A DNA stretch of 46,488 bases from Streptomyces scabichelini. GTDB lineage: Bacteria > Actinomycetota > Actinomycetes > Streptomycetales > Streptomycetaceae. Location of the stretch: NCBI RefSeq assembly GCF_011045015.1, contig NZ_JAAKZY010000069.1, positions 1-46,488 on the forward strand, written 5' to 3'. Position 1 is the stretch's first letter. Each line of letters opens with the position of its first letter. A program made the translations under genes and the position numbers. Under the pieces are notes generated by a model. That model had not been told where the DNA came from. It saw only the letters and a program-made list of their open reading frames with translations, and searched no databases. Shown here piece by piece: positions 1 through 8,471 of this stretch.

Positions 1-42
1 GGGGGCTGCGCCCCCAGGCCCCCGGGGGTTCGTATGTTTGCT

Positions 43-84
43 GCGGGTTCGTTGTGGCTGGTCGCGCAGTTCCCCGCGCCCCTT
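43..84 (-). repeat. Dispersed 3'-UTR element, copy 1 of 4
   Basis: A 42-nt stretch that recurs at 24261-24302, 30452-30493 and 34575-34616. This copy differs from copy 4 at one position and from copy 2 (inverted) at one position. Read in the sense of coaX, it follows the coaX stop codon and its hairpin. The core contains AGTTCCCCGCGCCCCT on the plus strand. No coding function is apparent. Confidence 0.85.
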
Positions 85-113
85 AGGGGCGCCCCTTCGG
101 GCGCGCCCCTAAG
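82..113 (-). terminator. coaX terminator hairpin
   Basis: Two 14-nt arms (82-95 and 100-113) pair with a single mismatch around a TTCG loop. The hairpin overlaps the coaX stop codon (109-111). It has no U-tract, as is common for Streptomyces terminators. It leads directly into the dispersed 3'-UTR element. Confidence 0.7.
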
Positions 114-909
114 CGGTGCGCGACACGTTTCTCTCGTACACCAAGCGGAGGCCGATCAGTGTCAGCCACGGCTCGTGTTCGTCGATTACCGAGGATTCGC
201 CGAGGACCATCGGGGCCAGGCCGCCCGTTGCGATGACCGTGACGTCGTCGGGGTCGTCGGCGAGTTCGCGGGCCACGCGGTTCACGACGCCGTCGACCTG
301 GCCGGCGAAACCGTAGATGATGCCCGACTGCATGGCCTCGACGGTGTTCTTGCCGATCACGCTGCGCGGGCGGGCCACCTCGATCTTGCGGAGCTGGGCA
401 CCCCTGACGCCGAGTGCCTCGACCGAGATCTCGATGCCGGGCGCGATGACACCGCCCACGTACTCGCCGCGCGCGCTGACGGCGTCGAAGGTCGTCGCCG
501 TACCGAAGTCGACGACGATCGCCGGGCCGCCGTAGAGCTCGACGGCGGCGACGGCGTTGATGATGCGGTCGGCGCCGACCTCCTTGGGGTTGTCCATCAG
601 GATCGGCACGCCCGTCTTGACGCCGGGCTCGACGAGGATGGCGGGGACGTCGCCGTAGTAGCGGCGGGTCACCTCGCGCAGCTCGTGCAGGACCGAGGGG
701 ACGGTGGCGCAGATGGCGATGCCGTCGATGCCGTCGCCCAGCTCGTCGCCGAGGAGTGGGTGCATGCCCATCAGGCCCTGGAGGAGCACGGCCAGCTCGT
801 CGGCCGTGCGGCGCGCGTCCGTCGAGATGCGCCAGTGCTCGACGATGTCGTCGCCGTCGAAGAGGCCGAGGACTGTGTGGGTGTTGCCTACGTCGATCGT
901 CAGGAGCAT
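109..909 (-). CDS. coaX: Type III pantothenate kinase
   Basis: A 266-residue cytoplasmic protein that phosphorylates pantothenate, the first committed step of coenzyme A synthesis. The N-terminus MLLTIDVGNTHTVLGLF carries the phosphate-binding DVGN(T/S) motif of the ASKHA-type CoaX family. The motifs VDFGTATTFD and GGVIAPG are also typical, and the length is normal. The ATG start at 909 is conserved in the family. It is the last gene of a five-gene minus-strand cluster, 9 nt after nadC. It fits there functionally because panC upstream makes its substrate. A strong hairpin overlaps the stop codon. Identification is secure. Confidence 0.95.
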   Translation of the reverse strand: MLLTIDVGNTHTVLGLFDGDDIVEHWRISTDARRTADELAVLLQGLMGMHPLLGDELGDGIDGIAICATVPSVLHELREVTRRYYGDVPAILVEPGVKTGVPILMDNPKEVGADRIINAVAAVELYGGPAIVVDFGTATTFDAVSARGEYVGGVIAPGIEISVEALGVRGAQLRKIEVARPRSVIGKNTVEAMQSGIIYGFAGQVDGVVNRVARELADDPDDVTVIATGGLAPMVLGESSVIDEHEPWLTLIGLRLVYERNVSRTA

Positions 910-918
910 GACCCGTAC

Positions 919-1920
919 CTACTCCGCCGCTCGCAGGTCGAGACCGATGTCCAGGATCGGCGAGGAGTGGGTCAGGGCACCCACGGCGAGGTAGTCGACG
1001 CCGGTTCGCGCGTACGCCGCCGCGTTCTCCAGGGTCAGGCGGCCCGAGGCCTCCAGGAGCGCGCGACCGTCGACGAGGGCCACGGCCTCCTCGCACTCCA
1101 TGGGCGTGAAGTTGTCCAGGAGTATCAGGTCGGCGCCCGCGTCGAGGACCTCGCGGAGCTGGTGGAGGGTGTCGACCTCGACCTCGATCGGTACGTCCGG
1201 GAAGGTCTCGCGTACGGCCTTGAAGGCCTGGGCCACGCCGCCCGCGGCGACCACGTGGTTGTCCTTGACCAGGGCCGCGTCGGAGAGGGACATGCGGTGG
1301 TTGACGCCGCCGCCGCAGCGCACCGCGAACTTCTCCAGGGAGCGCAGTCCGGGCGTCGTCTTGCGGGTGTCGCGCACCCGCGCCTTCGTGTCCTGCAGAA
1401 CGTCCGCCCACGCGCGCGTGGCGGTCGCGATGCCGGAGAGGCGGCACAGGAGGTTCAGCGCGCTGCGTTCGGCCGTCAGGAGATCGCGGGTGCGGCTCGT
1501 GATGCTCAGGAGCTTCTGGCCGGCTTCTACGCGGTCGCCGTCGTCGACGTGGCGCTCGACCTCGAACTCGTCCGTGCAGACGACGGAGACGACCGCCTCG
1601 GCGATCCTCAGGCCCGCCACGACGCCTGCCTCGCGGGCGGTGAAGTCGGCGGTGGAAACGGCCTCTTCGGGGATGGTCGCGACCGTGGTGACGTCCACGC
1701 CGTGGTCGAGGTCCTCCTCGATGGCAAGGTGCGCGATGTCCTCGACCTCGACGGGGTCGAGTCCGGCGTCGGCGAGGAGCTGCGCGAGGGCCGGGTCGAG
1801 GCCGCACTCCTCGGGATCGATGTCGTACTCCTCTTCGGCGCCTTCGGCGCCGCAGCCGCAGCCGTCGCCGCAGCCACCGCCGGTGAGGAGGGGAAGGTCG
1901 GGGGTGCTCACTTCTGTCAC
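919..1920 (-). CDS. nadC: Nicotinate-nucleotide pyrophosphorylase (carboxylating)
   Basis: Quinolinate phosphoribosyltransferase converts quinolinate and PRPP to nicotinate mononucleotide in de novo NAD synthesis. It has about 333 residues. QPRT motifs include RKTTPGLRSLEKFAV, GGGVNHRMSLSDAALVKDNH, and a C-terminal barrel with VEVDTL and LILLDNF. The GTG start at 1920 overlaps the nadB stop (GTGA), implying translational coupling. A second GTG at 1911 is better spaced from AGGAG and may be the real start. The family core begins near residue 40. Before it lies an acidic, cysteine-rich extension (GGGCGDGCGCG, then another Cys) that is not part of the QPRT fold. Confidence 0.95.
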   Translation of the reverse strand: MTEVSTPDLPLLTGGGCGDGCGCGAEGAEEEYDIDPEECGLDPALAQLLADAGLDPVEVEDIAHLAIEEDLDHGVDVTTVATIPEEAVSTADFTAREAGVVAGLRIAEAVVSVVCTDEFEVERHVDDGDRVEAGQKLLSITSRTRDLLTAERSALNLLCRLSGIATATRAWADVLQDTKARVRDTRKTTPGLRSLEKFAVRCGGGVNHRMSLSDAALVKDNHVVAAGGVAQAFKAVRETFPDVPIEVEVDTLHQLREVLDAGADLILLDNFTPMECEEAVALVDGRALLEASGRLTLENAAAYARTGVDYLAVGALTHSSPILDIGLDLRAAE

Positions 1921-3647
1921 TGCTCCTGGAGACTGGGGGTCGGCCGGGGCTGCCGGGTCGGGGGGAAGTCTGCTGTGTCGGTGGTGCGTACGGCGAGTGT
2001 CCGGTCCGGATTCAGCCGTACGACGATGTGGCGGGACCAGTCGGTGTCGTCGCGGTCGGCGTGGTCCTCGCGCCAGTGGCAGCCGCGGGTCTCCTCGCGC
2101 AGGCGGGCGGCGGCGACCAGGACGCGGGCCACACACAGGAGGTTGGTGGCCTCCCAGGTGTCGACGCCGGGCTCGGCCGTCTTGCCGTTCTCGGCGAGCG
2201 CGTCGCGTGCGTCGGAGTGCAGCTGCTGGAGGCGGTCGGCCGCGGTCTCCAGGGACTCGGCGGACCGCAGGACACCGGCGCCGTCGCTCATGACCCGCTG
2301 GATCGCGAACCGCGCCTCGGGGTCGAGCAGCGGGTGGACGGGCTGCTCGGGGTAGGCGACCGGAGCAGGCACGCGCGCGTGGAGGCGGTTCTCCTCGTGG
2401 CGTGTGGCGATGTCGGCGGCGATGCGCTCGGCGTAGACCAGTCCCTCCAGGAGGGAGTTGGAGGCGAGCCGGTTGGCGCCGTGCACACCGGTGCAGGCGA
2501 CCTCGCCGCACGCGTACAGGCCGGGGACGGTCGTACGGCCGTGGGAGTCCGTACGGACGCCTCCGGAGGCGTAGTGGGCGGCCGGCGCGACCGGGACGGG
2601 CTCGGTCACCGGGTCGATGCCGTGGGCGCGGCAGGCGGCGAGGATCGTCGGGAAGCGGTGCTCCCACATGTCGGCGCCGAAGTGCCGGGCGTCCAGGTAC
2701 ACGTGCTCGGCGCCCTGCTCCAGCATGCGGCGCATGATGCCCTTGGCGACGATGTCCCGGGGCGCGAGCTCGGCCAGTTCGTGCTGCCCGACCATGAAGC
2801 GCACGCCGTCCGCGTCGACGAGGTGGGCGCCCTCGCCGCGTACCGCCTCGGAGACCAGCGGCTGCTGGCCCTCGGCGTCCGGGCCGAGGAAGAGCACGGT
2901 CGGATGGAACTGCACGAACTCCAGGTCGCTGACCTCGGCTCCGGCGCGCAGGGCGAGCGCGACGCCGTCCCCGGTGGACACGGACGGGTTGGTGGTCGCC
3001 GAGAAGACCTGGCCCATGCCGCCGGTGGCGAGGACCACGGCGGGCGCGTGGACGGCCCCCACGCCGTCGTGCTGGCCCTCTCCCATGACGTGCAGCGTGA
3101 CGCCCGCGGTACGGCCGTCGTCGTCCGTCAGCAGGTCCAGGACCAGGGCGTTCTCGATCGTGCGCAAGCCACGCGCGCGTACCGCCTCGACGAGCGCCCG
3201 GGAGATCTCCGCACCGGTCGCGTCGCCGCCCGCGTGCGCGATGCGGCGCCGGTGGTGGCCGCCCTCGCGGGCGAGTTCCAGGTCGCCCTGTTCGGACTCG
3301 TCGAAGTGGGCACCGGTCGCGATGAGGCGGCGTACGGCGTCCGGGCCCTCGGTGACGAGGATGCGTACGGCCTGCTCGTCGCACAGGCCCGCGCCCGCCA
3401 CCAGCGTGTCGTCGAGGTGCTGCTCGGGGGTGTCGCCCTCGCCGAGGGCCGCCGCGATGCCGCCCTGCGCCCAGCGCGTGGAGCCGTCGTCGAGCATGGC
3501 CTTGGTGACGACGACGGTCCGCAGGCCCGCGGCGTCGCAGCGCAGGGCCGCGGTGAGTCCGGCGACTCCTGAGCCGACGACCACGACGTCGGCGGCGATG
3601 AACCAGCCGGGGGCGGGGGCGTGCAGACGTATGCCTGTGCTGGTCAC
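1917..3647 (-). CDS. nadB: L-aspartate oxidase
   Basis: FAD-dependent oxidase that makes iminoaspartate from aspartate, the first step towards quinolinate. It has about 576 residues from a GTG at 3647. The N-terminal dinucleotide-binding motif VVVGSGVAGL lies near residues 22-31. Succinate-dehydrogenase-family signatures follow: STRWAQGGIAAAL, EGGHHRRRIAH, GGMGQVF, and the active-site region HPLVSEAVRGEGA-like. GLYACGEVACTGVHGANRLASN marks the C-terminal FAD contact. Both ends overlap neighbours by 4 nt (panC stop and nadC start), so the three genes are coupled. nadA, needed to finish quinolinate, is not in this window. Confidence 0.95.
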   Translation of the reverse strand: MTSTGIRLHAPAPGWFIAADVVVVGSGVAGLTAALRCDAAGLRTVVVTKAMLDDGSTRWAQGGIAAALGEGDTPEQHLDDTLVAGAGLCDEQAVRILVTEGPDAVRRLIATGAHFDESEQGDLELAREGGHHRRRIAHAGGDATGAEISRALVEAVRARGLRTIENALVLDLLTDDDGRTAGVTLHVMGEGQHDGVGAVHAPAVVLATGGMGQVFSATTNPSVSTGDGVALALRAGAEVSDLEFVQFHPTVLFLGPDAEGQQPLVSEAVRGEGAHLVDADGVRFMVGQHELAELAPRDIVAKGIMRRMLEQGAEHVYLDARHFGADMWEHRFPTILAACRAHGIDPVTEPVPVAPAAHYASGGVRTDSHGRTTVPGLYACGEVACTGVHGANRLASNSLLEGLVYAERIAADIATRHEENRLHARVPAPVAYPEQPVHPLLDPEARFAIQRVMSDGAGVLRSAESLETAADRLQQLHSDARDALAENGKTAEPGVDTWEATNLLCVARVLVAAARLREETRGCHWREDHADRDDTDWSRHIVVRLNPDRTLAVRTTDTADFPPTRQPRPTPSLQEQ

Positions 3648-4636
3648 GAGGCGGCTCCGAAGGTCAGGGGAATGTTGTCGATCAGCCGGGTCGTCCCGAC
3701 CCGGGCGGCGACGGCGAGGACCGCCTCGCCTGTGTAGTCGTCCGGGATCTCGGTGAAGTCGGACGGATCGACCAGCGCCAAGTAGTCCAGGGCGAGCGGG
3801 GGTTGGAGGCGGGCCGCGTCGTCGAGGACGAGCCGGGCGGCGGCGCGTACCGCCGCGGGGCCGCCCGGGACCGCTTTGGCGACGGCGTGCGCGTCCGCCG
3901 CGGCGCGGGATTCGCCGAGTGCGCTCAGGGCCTCGGCACGCGCGCGCGTGGTGGGCACTTCGAGGGCACGCGCGCGCAGGGCCTCCTGTGCGGCGTGCCG
4001 GTCGCTGCCCGCGAACAGGGCCTGGGAGAGGGCGAGCGCGGTGCGGCGCTCGGCCGCCGACAGATAGCGGTTGCGGCTGGACAGGGCAAGGCCGTCCTCC
4101 TCGCGCACCGTCGGTACGCCGACGATCTCCACCCCGAAGTTCAAGTCGTGCACCATGCACCGGATCAGAGCGAGCTGTTGGGCGTCCTTCTGCCCGTACA
4201 GCGCCACGTCGGGCCGGGTGAGGTGCAGCAGCTTGGCGACGACGGTGAGCATGCCGTCGAAGTGTCCGGGCCGCGAGGCGCCCTCCAGGCGCTCGCCCAT
4301 GGGGCCCGCGCTGATGCGGACCTGGGGCCGGCCGCCCGGGTAGACCTCGTCCACGAAGGGGGCGAACACGATGTCCGCGCCCGCCTGTTCGGCGATCTTG
4401 ATGTCGGCGTCCAGCGTGCGCGGGTAGCGGTCGAGGTCCTCGCCCGCGCCGAACTGGAGGGGGTTCACGAAGATCGTGACGACGACCTCTCCGTCACCGT
4501 CGGCGATCTCGCGGGCGGTGCGGATCAGCGTCGCGTGGCCCTCGTGCAGTGCGCCCATGGTCATCACGACGGCGCGGCGGCCGGTGCGCACGCGCGCGTG
4601 GAGCTCGTCGGCGGTGCGCAGCAGGGCGGTGGTCAT
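3644..4636 (-). CDS. panC: Pantothenate synthetase (pantoate--beta-alanine ligase)
   Basis: ATP-dependent ligase joining pantoate and beta-alanine to give pantothenate. It has 330 residues, somewhat longer than the usual 280-ish. The nucleotidyltransferase motif MGALHEGHATLIR lies near residue 27. PLQFGAGEDLDRYPRT, GRPGHFDGMLTVVAKLL-like and YGQKDAQQLALIR are all PanC hallmarks, and SSRNRYLSAAER forms the second ATP-binding signature. The insert around residues 190-240 is alanine/arginine-rich. The ATG at 4636 overlaps the stop of the upstream DUF2520 gene by 4 nt, and its own stop overlaps the nadB start. Confidence 0.95.
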   Translation of the reverse strand: MTTALLRTADELHARVRTGRRAVVMTMGALHEGHATLIRTAREIADGDGEVVVTIFVNPLQFGAGEDLDRYPRTLDADIKIAEQAGADIVFAPFVDEVYPGGRPQVRISAGPMGERLEGASRPGHFDGMLTVVAKLLHLTRPDVALYGQKDAQQLALIRCMVHDLNFGVEIVGVPTVREEDGLALSSRNRYLSAAERRTALALSQALFAGSDRHAAQEALRARALEVPTTRARAEALSALGESRAAADAHAVAKAVPGGPAAVRAAARLVLDDAARLQPPLALDYLALVDPSDFTEIPDDYTGEAVLAVAARVGTTRLIDNIPLTFGAAS

Positions 4637-5562
4637 CGGGCGTCTCCCTCGGCGGTGTCGGTCCCGTCGGCCAGTACCCCGAGAAGGTCCTCGGCGAGCT
4701 CCGGCCTGAGCAACCCGTGGGCGAGGGCCCGGTCGGCGGTCGCGCGGGCCATCGCCAGATAGCCGGGGACGGTCCCCGGCGCGTGCCTGCGCAACTCGGC
4801 GACGTGCGCGGCGACCGTGCCCGCGTCGCCGCGCGCGACGGGGCCTGTGAGGGCCGCGTCACCGGACCTGAGGGCGTTGTCCAGGGCGGCGCCCAGCAGC
4901 GGGCCCAGCATCCGGTCGGGGGCCTCGACGCCCGCCGCGCGCAGCAGCTCCATGGACTCGGCGACCAGGGTCACCAGGTGGTTGGCGCCGAGGGCGAGAG
5001 CCGCGTGGTACAGCGGCCGGTTCTCCTCGGCGATCCACTCGGGCTCGCCGCCCATCTCGATGACCAGCGCCTCGGCGGCCAGCCGCAGTTCCTCGGGCGC
5101 GGTGACCCCGAAGGAGCACCCGGCAAGCCGCTGTACGTCCACAGGAGTGCCGGTGAACGTCATCGCGGGGTGCAGGGCCAGCGGCAGCGCACCGGCCCGC
5201 AGCGCGGGATCCAGGACCTTCGCGCCGTACCGCCCGGACGTGTGCACGAGCAGCTGCCCGGGCCGCACGGCCCCCGTCTCGGCGAGCCCCTCCACAAGCC
5301 CCGGCAGGGCGTCGTCCGGGACCGTCAGAAGCACGAGCTCGGCCCGCTCCATGACCTGCGCGGGCGTCACCAGCGGTACGTCGGGCAGCAGCTGTGCCGC
5401 ACGCCGTACGGAGGCGTCGGAGACCCCGGAGACGGCCACTGGGCGATGCCCGGCGAGCTGGAGGGATGCGGCGAGAGCGGGCCCGACGCGGCCGGCGCCG
5501 ACGACGCCGACGGTGAGCCGCGCGGGGCGGTCCTTGGGGTCTGGTTGTGGGACTGTACTCAC
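4633..5562 (-). CDS. Rossmann-like DUF2520 oxidoreductase (possible ketopantoate reductase)
   Basis: A 309-residue protein with an N-terminal NAD(P)-binding Rossmann motif GVVGAGRVGPALAASL near residues 18-33. A DUF2520 helical domain follows, with LHPAMTFTG and YHAALALGANHLVTL. The architecture resembles ketopantoate or pyrroline-5-carboxylate reductases. It is first in the operon and its stop overlaps the panC start by 4 nt. This linkage, and my recollection that an alternative ketopantoate reductase (PanG) was described in some bacteria, suggest that it makes pantoate for PanC. Family assignment is firm; the reaction is inferred. Confidence 0.85.
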   Translation of the reverse strand: MSTVPQPDPKDRPARLTVGVVGAGRVGPALAASLQLAGHRPVAVSGVSDASVRRAAQLLPDVPLVTPAQVMERAELVLLTVPDDALPGLVEGLAETGAVRPGQLLVHTSGRYGAKVLDPALRAGALPLALHPAMTFTGTPVDVQRLAGCSFGVTAPEELRLAAEALVIEMGGEPEWIAEENRPLYHAALALGANHLVTLVAESMELLRAAGVEAPDRMLGPLLGAALDNALRSGDAALTGPVARGDAGTVAAHVAELRRHAPGTVPGYLAMARATADRALAHGLLRPELAEDLLGVLADGTDTAEGDAR

Positions 5563-5647
5563 TCGACGGCGGCCTTCCGTTCCAGTCCGCTCGGGGTACC
5601 GGACGATTTCTCGTCATGTTAACGCGATCCGTTCCGGGGCCGTTTCG

Positions 5648-5668
5648 TTGTCCACAGGCTGTGGGAAA
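5648..5668. promoter_or_regulatory. Inverted pair of DnaA-box-like sites
   Basis: TTGTCCACA (5648-5656), the preferred Streptomyces DnaA box, is followed after 3 nt by TGTGGGAAA, a second box-like 9-mer in opposite orientation. The pair lies between the divergent starts of the DUF2520 gene (5562) and the aldolase-like gene (5709). DnaA binding is inferred from sequence only. Confidence 0.45.
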
Positions 5669-5708
5669 TCGCATGCCCGGCCGGCGCCGCCCCCGGCATG
5701 ATCCGGGG

Positions 5709-6881
5709 ATGAGCGATACGGCGGAGCAGGGCGAGGAACAGTCGGCGGAGCAGAAGCGGGCGCGGCTGTGGGCTGCCGCGCGCGGGGCCGAACGAACACT
5801 GTGGCGGCCCGGTTTCCACTTCACGGTCCGCGAACGGCTGGAGCGGCTGACCGACGCGGCAGCCCAGGTGTACGACCTGGACGAGCCGGTGGACATGTAC
5901 GGCGACCGGATCGTCGAGACCCTGGAGAAGCGGGTCGCGGACCTCCTCGGCAAGGAGGCGGCAGCGTTCTTCCCCACCGGCACCATGGCCCAGCAGATCG
6001 CCCTGCGCTGCTGGGCGGGCCGCACCGGCAACCCCGTAGTGGCCCTGCATCCGCTTGCCCACCCCGAAGTGCACGAGCGCGACGCCCTCTCCGTGGTGAG
6101 CGGTTTGCGGACCGTCCATCCGACGCGCGAGCCCCGGCTGCCGACCGCCGAGGAGGTACGGGACTTCGAGGAGCCCTTCGGGACCCTGATGCTCGAACTG
6201 CCGCTCCGGGACGCCGGTTTCGTGCTGCCCTCCTGGGAGGAGCTCTCCGAGGTGGTGGACGCGGCGCGGGAGCGCGACACGGTGGTGCACTTCGACGGGG
6301 CGCGGCTGTGGGAGTGCACCCCGCACTTCGGGCGCCCCCTGGAGGAGATCGCGGGCCTCGCGGACAGCGTGTACGTGTCGTTCTACAAGTCCCTGGGAGG
6401 GCTGGGCGGCGCGGTGCTCGCGGGCCCGCAGACCCTGGTCGACGAGGCGAAGGCCTGGCGGCACCGGTACGGCGGCCAGGTCTTCCAGCAGTTCCCGACG
6501 GTCCTGTCGGCGCTGACCGGCCTCGACCGGGTGCTGCCCCGCCTGCCGGCATACGTGGCCCACGCGCGCGTGGTCGCCGCGGCGCTGCACGAGGGCTTCA
6601 TGGCGGCGGGCCTCCCCTTGAGCCGCGTCCACCCCCGGGAGCCGCACACGCATGAGTTCCGGGTGTGGCTGCCGTATGACCACGAGGAGCTCAACGAGGC
6701 GGCCGTACGACAGGCCGAGGAGACGAAGACGGCACTGTTCCGTCGCTGGTTCCCGGACAGGATGCCGGGGCTGTCGGTCACGGAGGTGACGGTGGCCGAG
6801 CCGGGCCTGGAGTGGACCGCCGAGGACGTCAGGACAGCCGTCGCCGACTTTGTGGCGCGGATCCCGGGCCGAGCGGCTTGA
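5709..6881 (+). CDS. Threonine aldolase-like PLP-dependent lyase
   Basis: About 390 residues from the ATG at 5709; an upstream in-frame extension to 5547 is possible but has no family features. Belongs to the beta-eliminating lyase/threonine aldolase fold-type I family. GKEAAAFFPTGTMAQQIAL is the cofactor phosphate loop. VVHFDGARLWE holds the Asp that contacts the PLP ring nitrogen. VSFYKSLGGLGGAVLAG supplies the Schiff-base lysine. Likely splits a beta-hydroxy amino acid such as threonine into glycine and an aldehyde, but the substrate is unproven. It is divergent from the pan/nad operon. Its last 53 nt overlap the convergent small gene. Confidence 0.88.
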   Translation: MSDTAEQGEEQSAEQKRARLWAAARGAERTLWRPGFHFTVRERLERLTDAAAQVYDLDEPVDMYGDRIVETLEKRVADLLGKEAAAFFPTGTMAQQIALRCWAGRTGNPVVALHPLAHPEVHERDALSVVSGLRTVHPTREPRLPTAEEVRDFEEPFGTLMLELPLRDAGFVLPSWEELSEVVDAARERDTVVHFDGARLWECTPHFGRPLEEIAGLADSVYVSFYKSLGGLGGAVLAGPQTLVDEAKAWRHRYGGQVFQQFPTVLSALTGLDRVLPRLPAYVAHARVVAAALHEGFMAAGLPLSRVHPREPHTHEFRVWLPYDHEELNEAAVRQAEETKTALFRRWFPDRMPGLSVTEVTVAEPGLEWTAEDVRTAVADFVARIPGRAA

Positions 6882-7128
6882 ACAGCTTGGGCTGCCTGAA
6901 CCGCCTGAACTGCCTGAACAGCCGGGTCAGCGCAGCCTGTACCCGCCCGTGATCCTGACGGGCACGAGCGGCCTGGACGGTCTGGACGGTCTGGACAGCC
7001 CGGAACGGCCGGTCGCCGCGCAGCTCCCGCATCGCCTGCCAGTCGTGGCTGCCGGGTGCGGGTGGCAGCGGCTCGCCGCGCCGCTGAGCCCTGGCCATGT
7101 CGAGGAAGTACTGCTCGGTGATGCTCAT
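6829..7128 (-). CDS. Small Streptomyces protein of unknown function
   Basis: A 99-residue protein starting MSITEQYFLDMARAQRRGE, with HDWQAMRELRGDR. I recognise this opening as typical of a small, arginine-rich Streptomyces protein often seen near regulators, but know no function. The C-terminal half is built from 9-nt repeats that give VQTVQTVQ and FRQFRRFRQ. It diverges from the ArsR/DUF5937 gene across a 13-bp palindrome and overlaps the 3' end of the aldolase-like gene antisense. No membrane segment or enzyme motif is visible. Confidence 0.7.
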   Translation of the reverse strand: MSITEQYFLDMARAQRRGEPLPPAPGSHDWQAMRELRGDRPFRAVQTVQTVQAARARQDHGRVQAALTRLFRQFRRFRQPKLFKPLGPGSAPQSRRRLS

Positions 7129-7227
7129 GACGGATCGCCTCTCGGAACGGTTCGAGGGATGGGATCCGGTCGGCCCGCGGTGCCCCGGTTCTGATCCGAG
7201 GCTGCGCCCTCCTCGCGGCTCACGTCG

Positions 7228-7256
7228 CCTCGATTGACGGCCGCCGTCAATCGAGG
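7228..7256. promoter_or_regulatory. Palindromic operator between divergent genes
   Basis: Perfect 13-bp inverted repeat (7228-7240 and 7244-7256) with a 3-nt centre. Each arm contains TTGACG, a -35-like hexamer, on opposite strands. It lies 35 bp before the regulator start at 7292 and 100 bp before the small gene start at 7128. A natural candidate for autoregulation by the ArsR-type regulator. Confidence 0.65.
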
Positions 7257-7291
7257 GCGGCGTTGTCAGTGGCGGCATGCACCATGGGGTC

Positions 7292-8395
7292 ATGAGCGTG
7301 AGCATCGACATTTCCGGGCTGCGGCAGGAGCAGATCGCCGTCGTGCCTTCTCCCCTGGCCGAGCTCGGCATGGCGCTGCACGCGCTGTCCGAGCCGGGGC
7401 ACCATCCCGGGCTGCGGGGGTGGGCGACGGGTGTGTCCGCCCGGCTCGACCCGCACCTGGCCAACCGGATGTGCGAGGCCGACTTCCTGTGGCGTACGAC
7501 GTTCTCGGACCTGTTCCTGCCGTGCGCCGGGGTGGCGGGCGGAGTGCCTCCGGGCGCGACGCTCGCCGAGGAGCTGGACCTGGTCGACAAGCTGTCCGAC
7601 GAGCAATTCGTGGACGCCGCCTTGGAGTTCACCTGCGCGTCGACGTACGACTCGAACAGCCTGGAGCTGCTGTCCGACCCCGAGATGCGGCAGCGCTCCC
7701 TGGAGCTGGCCGCTTCACGCGGGCCGCAGCAGCTGGGGTTCACGATGCGGCTGCTGGAGGACCCGCCGAGCGTCCGGGCGTGGCTCCGGCAGTTCGTGGA
7801 GGACTGCGACGAGGCCTTCTTCGCCGAGACCTGGTCCCGGCTGCGCCCTCAACTCGCGGCGGACGCCCGTCACAAGACGGACCTGCTCAGACGCAAGGGC
7901 CTCGCCGAGGCACTCGCCGCGGCCTCCCCGATGGTGACGCTGGACGAGACCGCCGGCCGGATCGTCGTCGACAAGCTGGCCACGGGCCACACTGTCACCG
8001 GGGACGGCGGCCTGCTCCTCGTGCCGACGAGCCTCGGCTGGCCGCATCTGATGGTCCTGCCCCGGCACGGGTGGCAGCCTGTGATCCACTACCCGGTCAC
8101 TTCGCCGACCCTCACGGCCCCGTCCTCGGTCGAGCGGCTCACTCTGCGGATGGCCGCCCTCTCGCACCCCGTGCGCATTCAGCTCTGCCGCCATCTGGCC
8201 CGTAGCGTGTACACGACGGGCGAGCTGGCGAAGGCGCTCGGGATGACGGCACCCGAGATATCCCGGCACCTGAGCGTCCTGAAGAAGGCGGGTCTGGTCA
8301 CCACGCGCCGCCGCGGCCGGTACGTCCTGCACCAGCTGGACGTCACGGTGGTGGCCCGGCTGGGCAGCGACTTCCTGGAAGGGCTGCTCAGGTAG
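7292..8395 (+). CDS. DUF5937 / ArsR-type winged-helix transcriptional regulator
   Basis: About 367 residues from the ATG at 7292 (MSVSIDISGL), the start typical of this family; an ATG 15 nt upstream is also in frame. The N-terminal two-thirds is the DUF5937 domain (PSPLAELGMALHALSEPGHHP). The C-terminal 80 residues form an ArsR winged helix: LSHPVRIQLCRHLARS, then TTGELAKALGMTAPEISRHL as the recognition region, and a KAGLVTTRRRGRYVLH wing. No cysteine cluster of the metal-sensing ArsR type is present, so the effector is unknown. Probably represses itself and the divergent small gene through the palindrome at 7228-7256. Confidence 0.88.
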   Translation: MSVSIDISGLRQEQIAVVPSPLAELGMALHALSEPGHHPGLRGWATGVSARLDPHLANRMCEADFLWRTTFSDLFLPCAGVAGGVPPGATLAEELDLVDKLSDEQFVDAALEFTCASTYDSNSLELLSDPEMRQRSLELAASRGPQQLGFTMRLLEDPPSVRAWLRQFVEDCDEAFFAETWSRLRPQLAADARHKTDLLRRKGLAEALAAASPMVTLDETAGRIVVDKLATGHTVTGDGGLLLVPTSLGWPHLMVLPRHGWQPVIHYPVTSPTLTAPSSVERLTLRMAALSHPVRIQLCRHLARSVYTTGELAKALGMTAPEISRHLSVLKKAGLVTTRRRGRYVLHQLDVTVVARLGSDFLEGLLR

Positions 8396-8471
8396 CCGTC
8401 GGAAGGGAGCCGGGCCTTCGGAGGGCTGCGGTGGCTGCCCCGGCTTCGGAGGGCAGCTGCAGCGGCGCCGG

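Noticed and set aside
34..2355. 773-codon plus-strand open frame opposite coaX/nadC/nadB
   Set aside because: Shadow of real minus-strand genes in high-GC DNA; its translation has no family motif.
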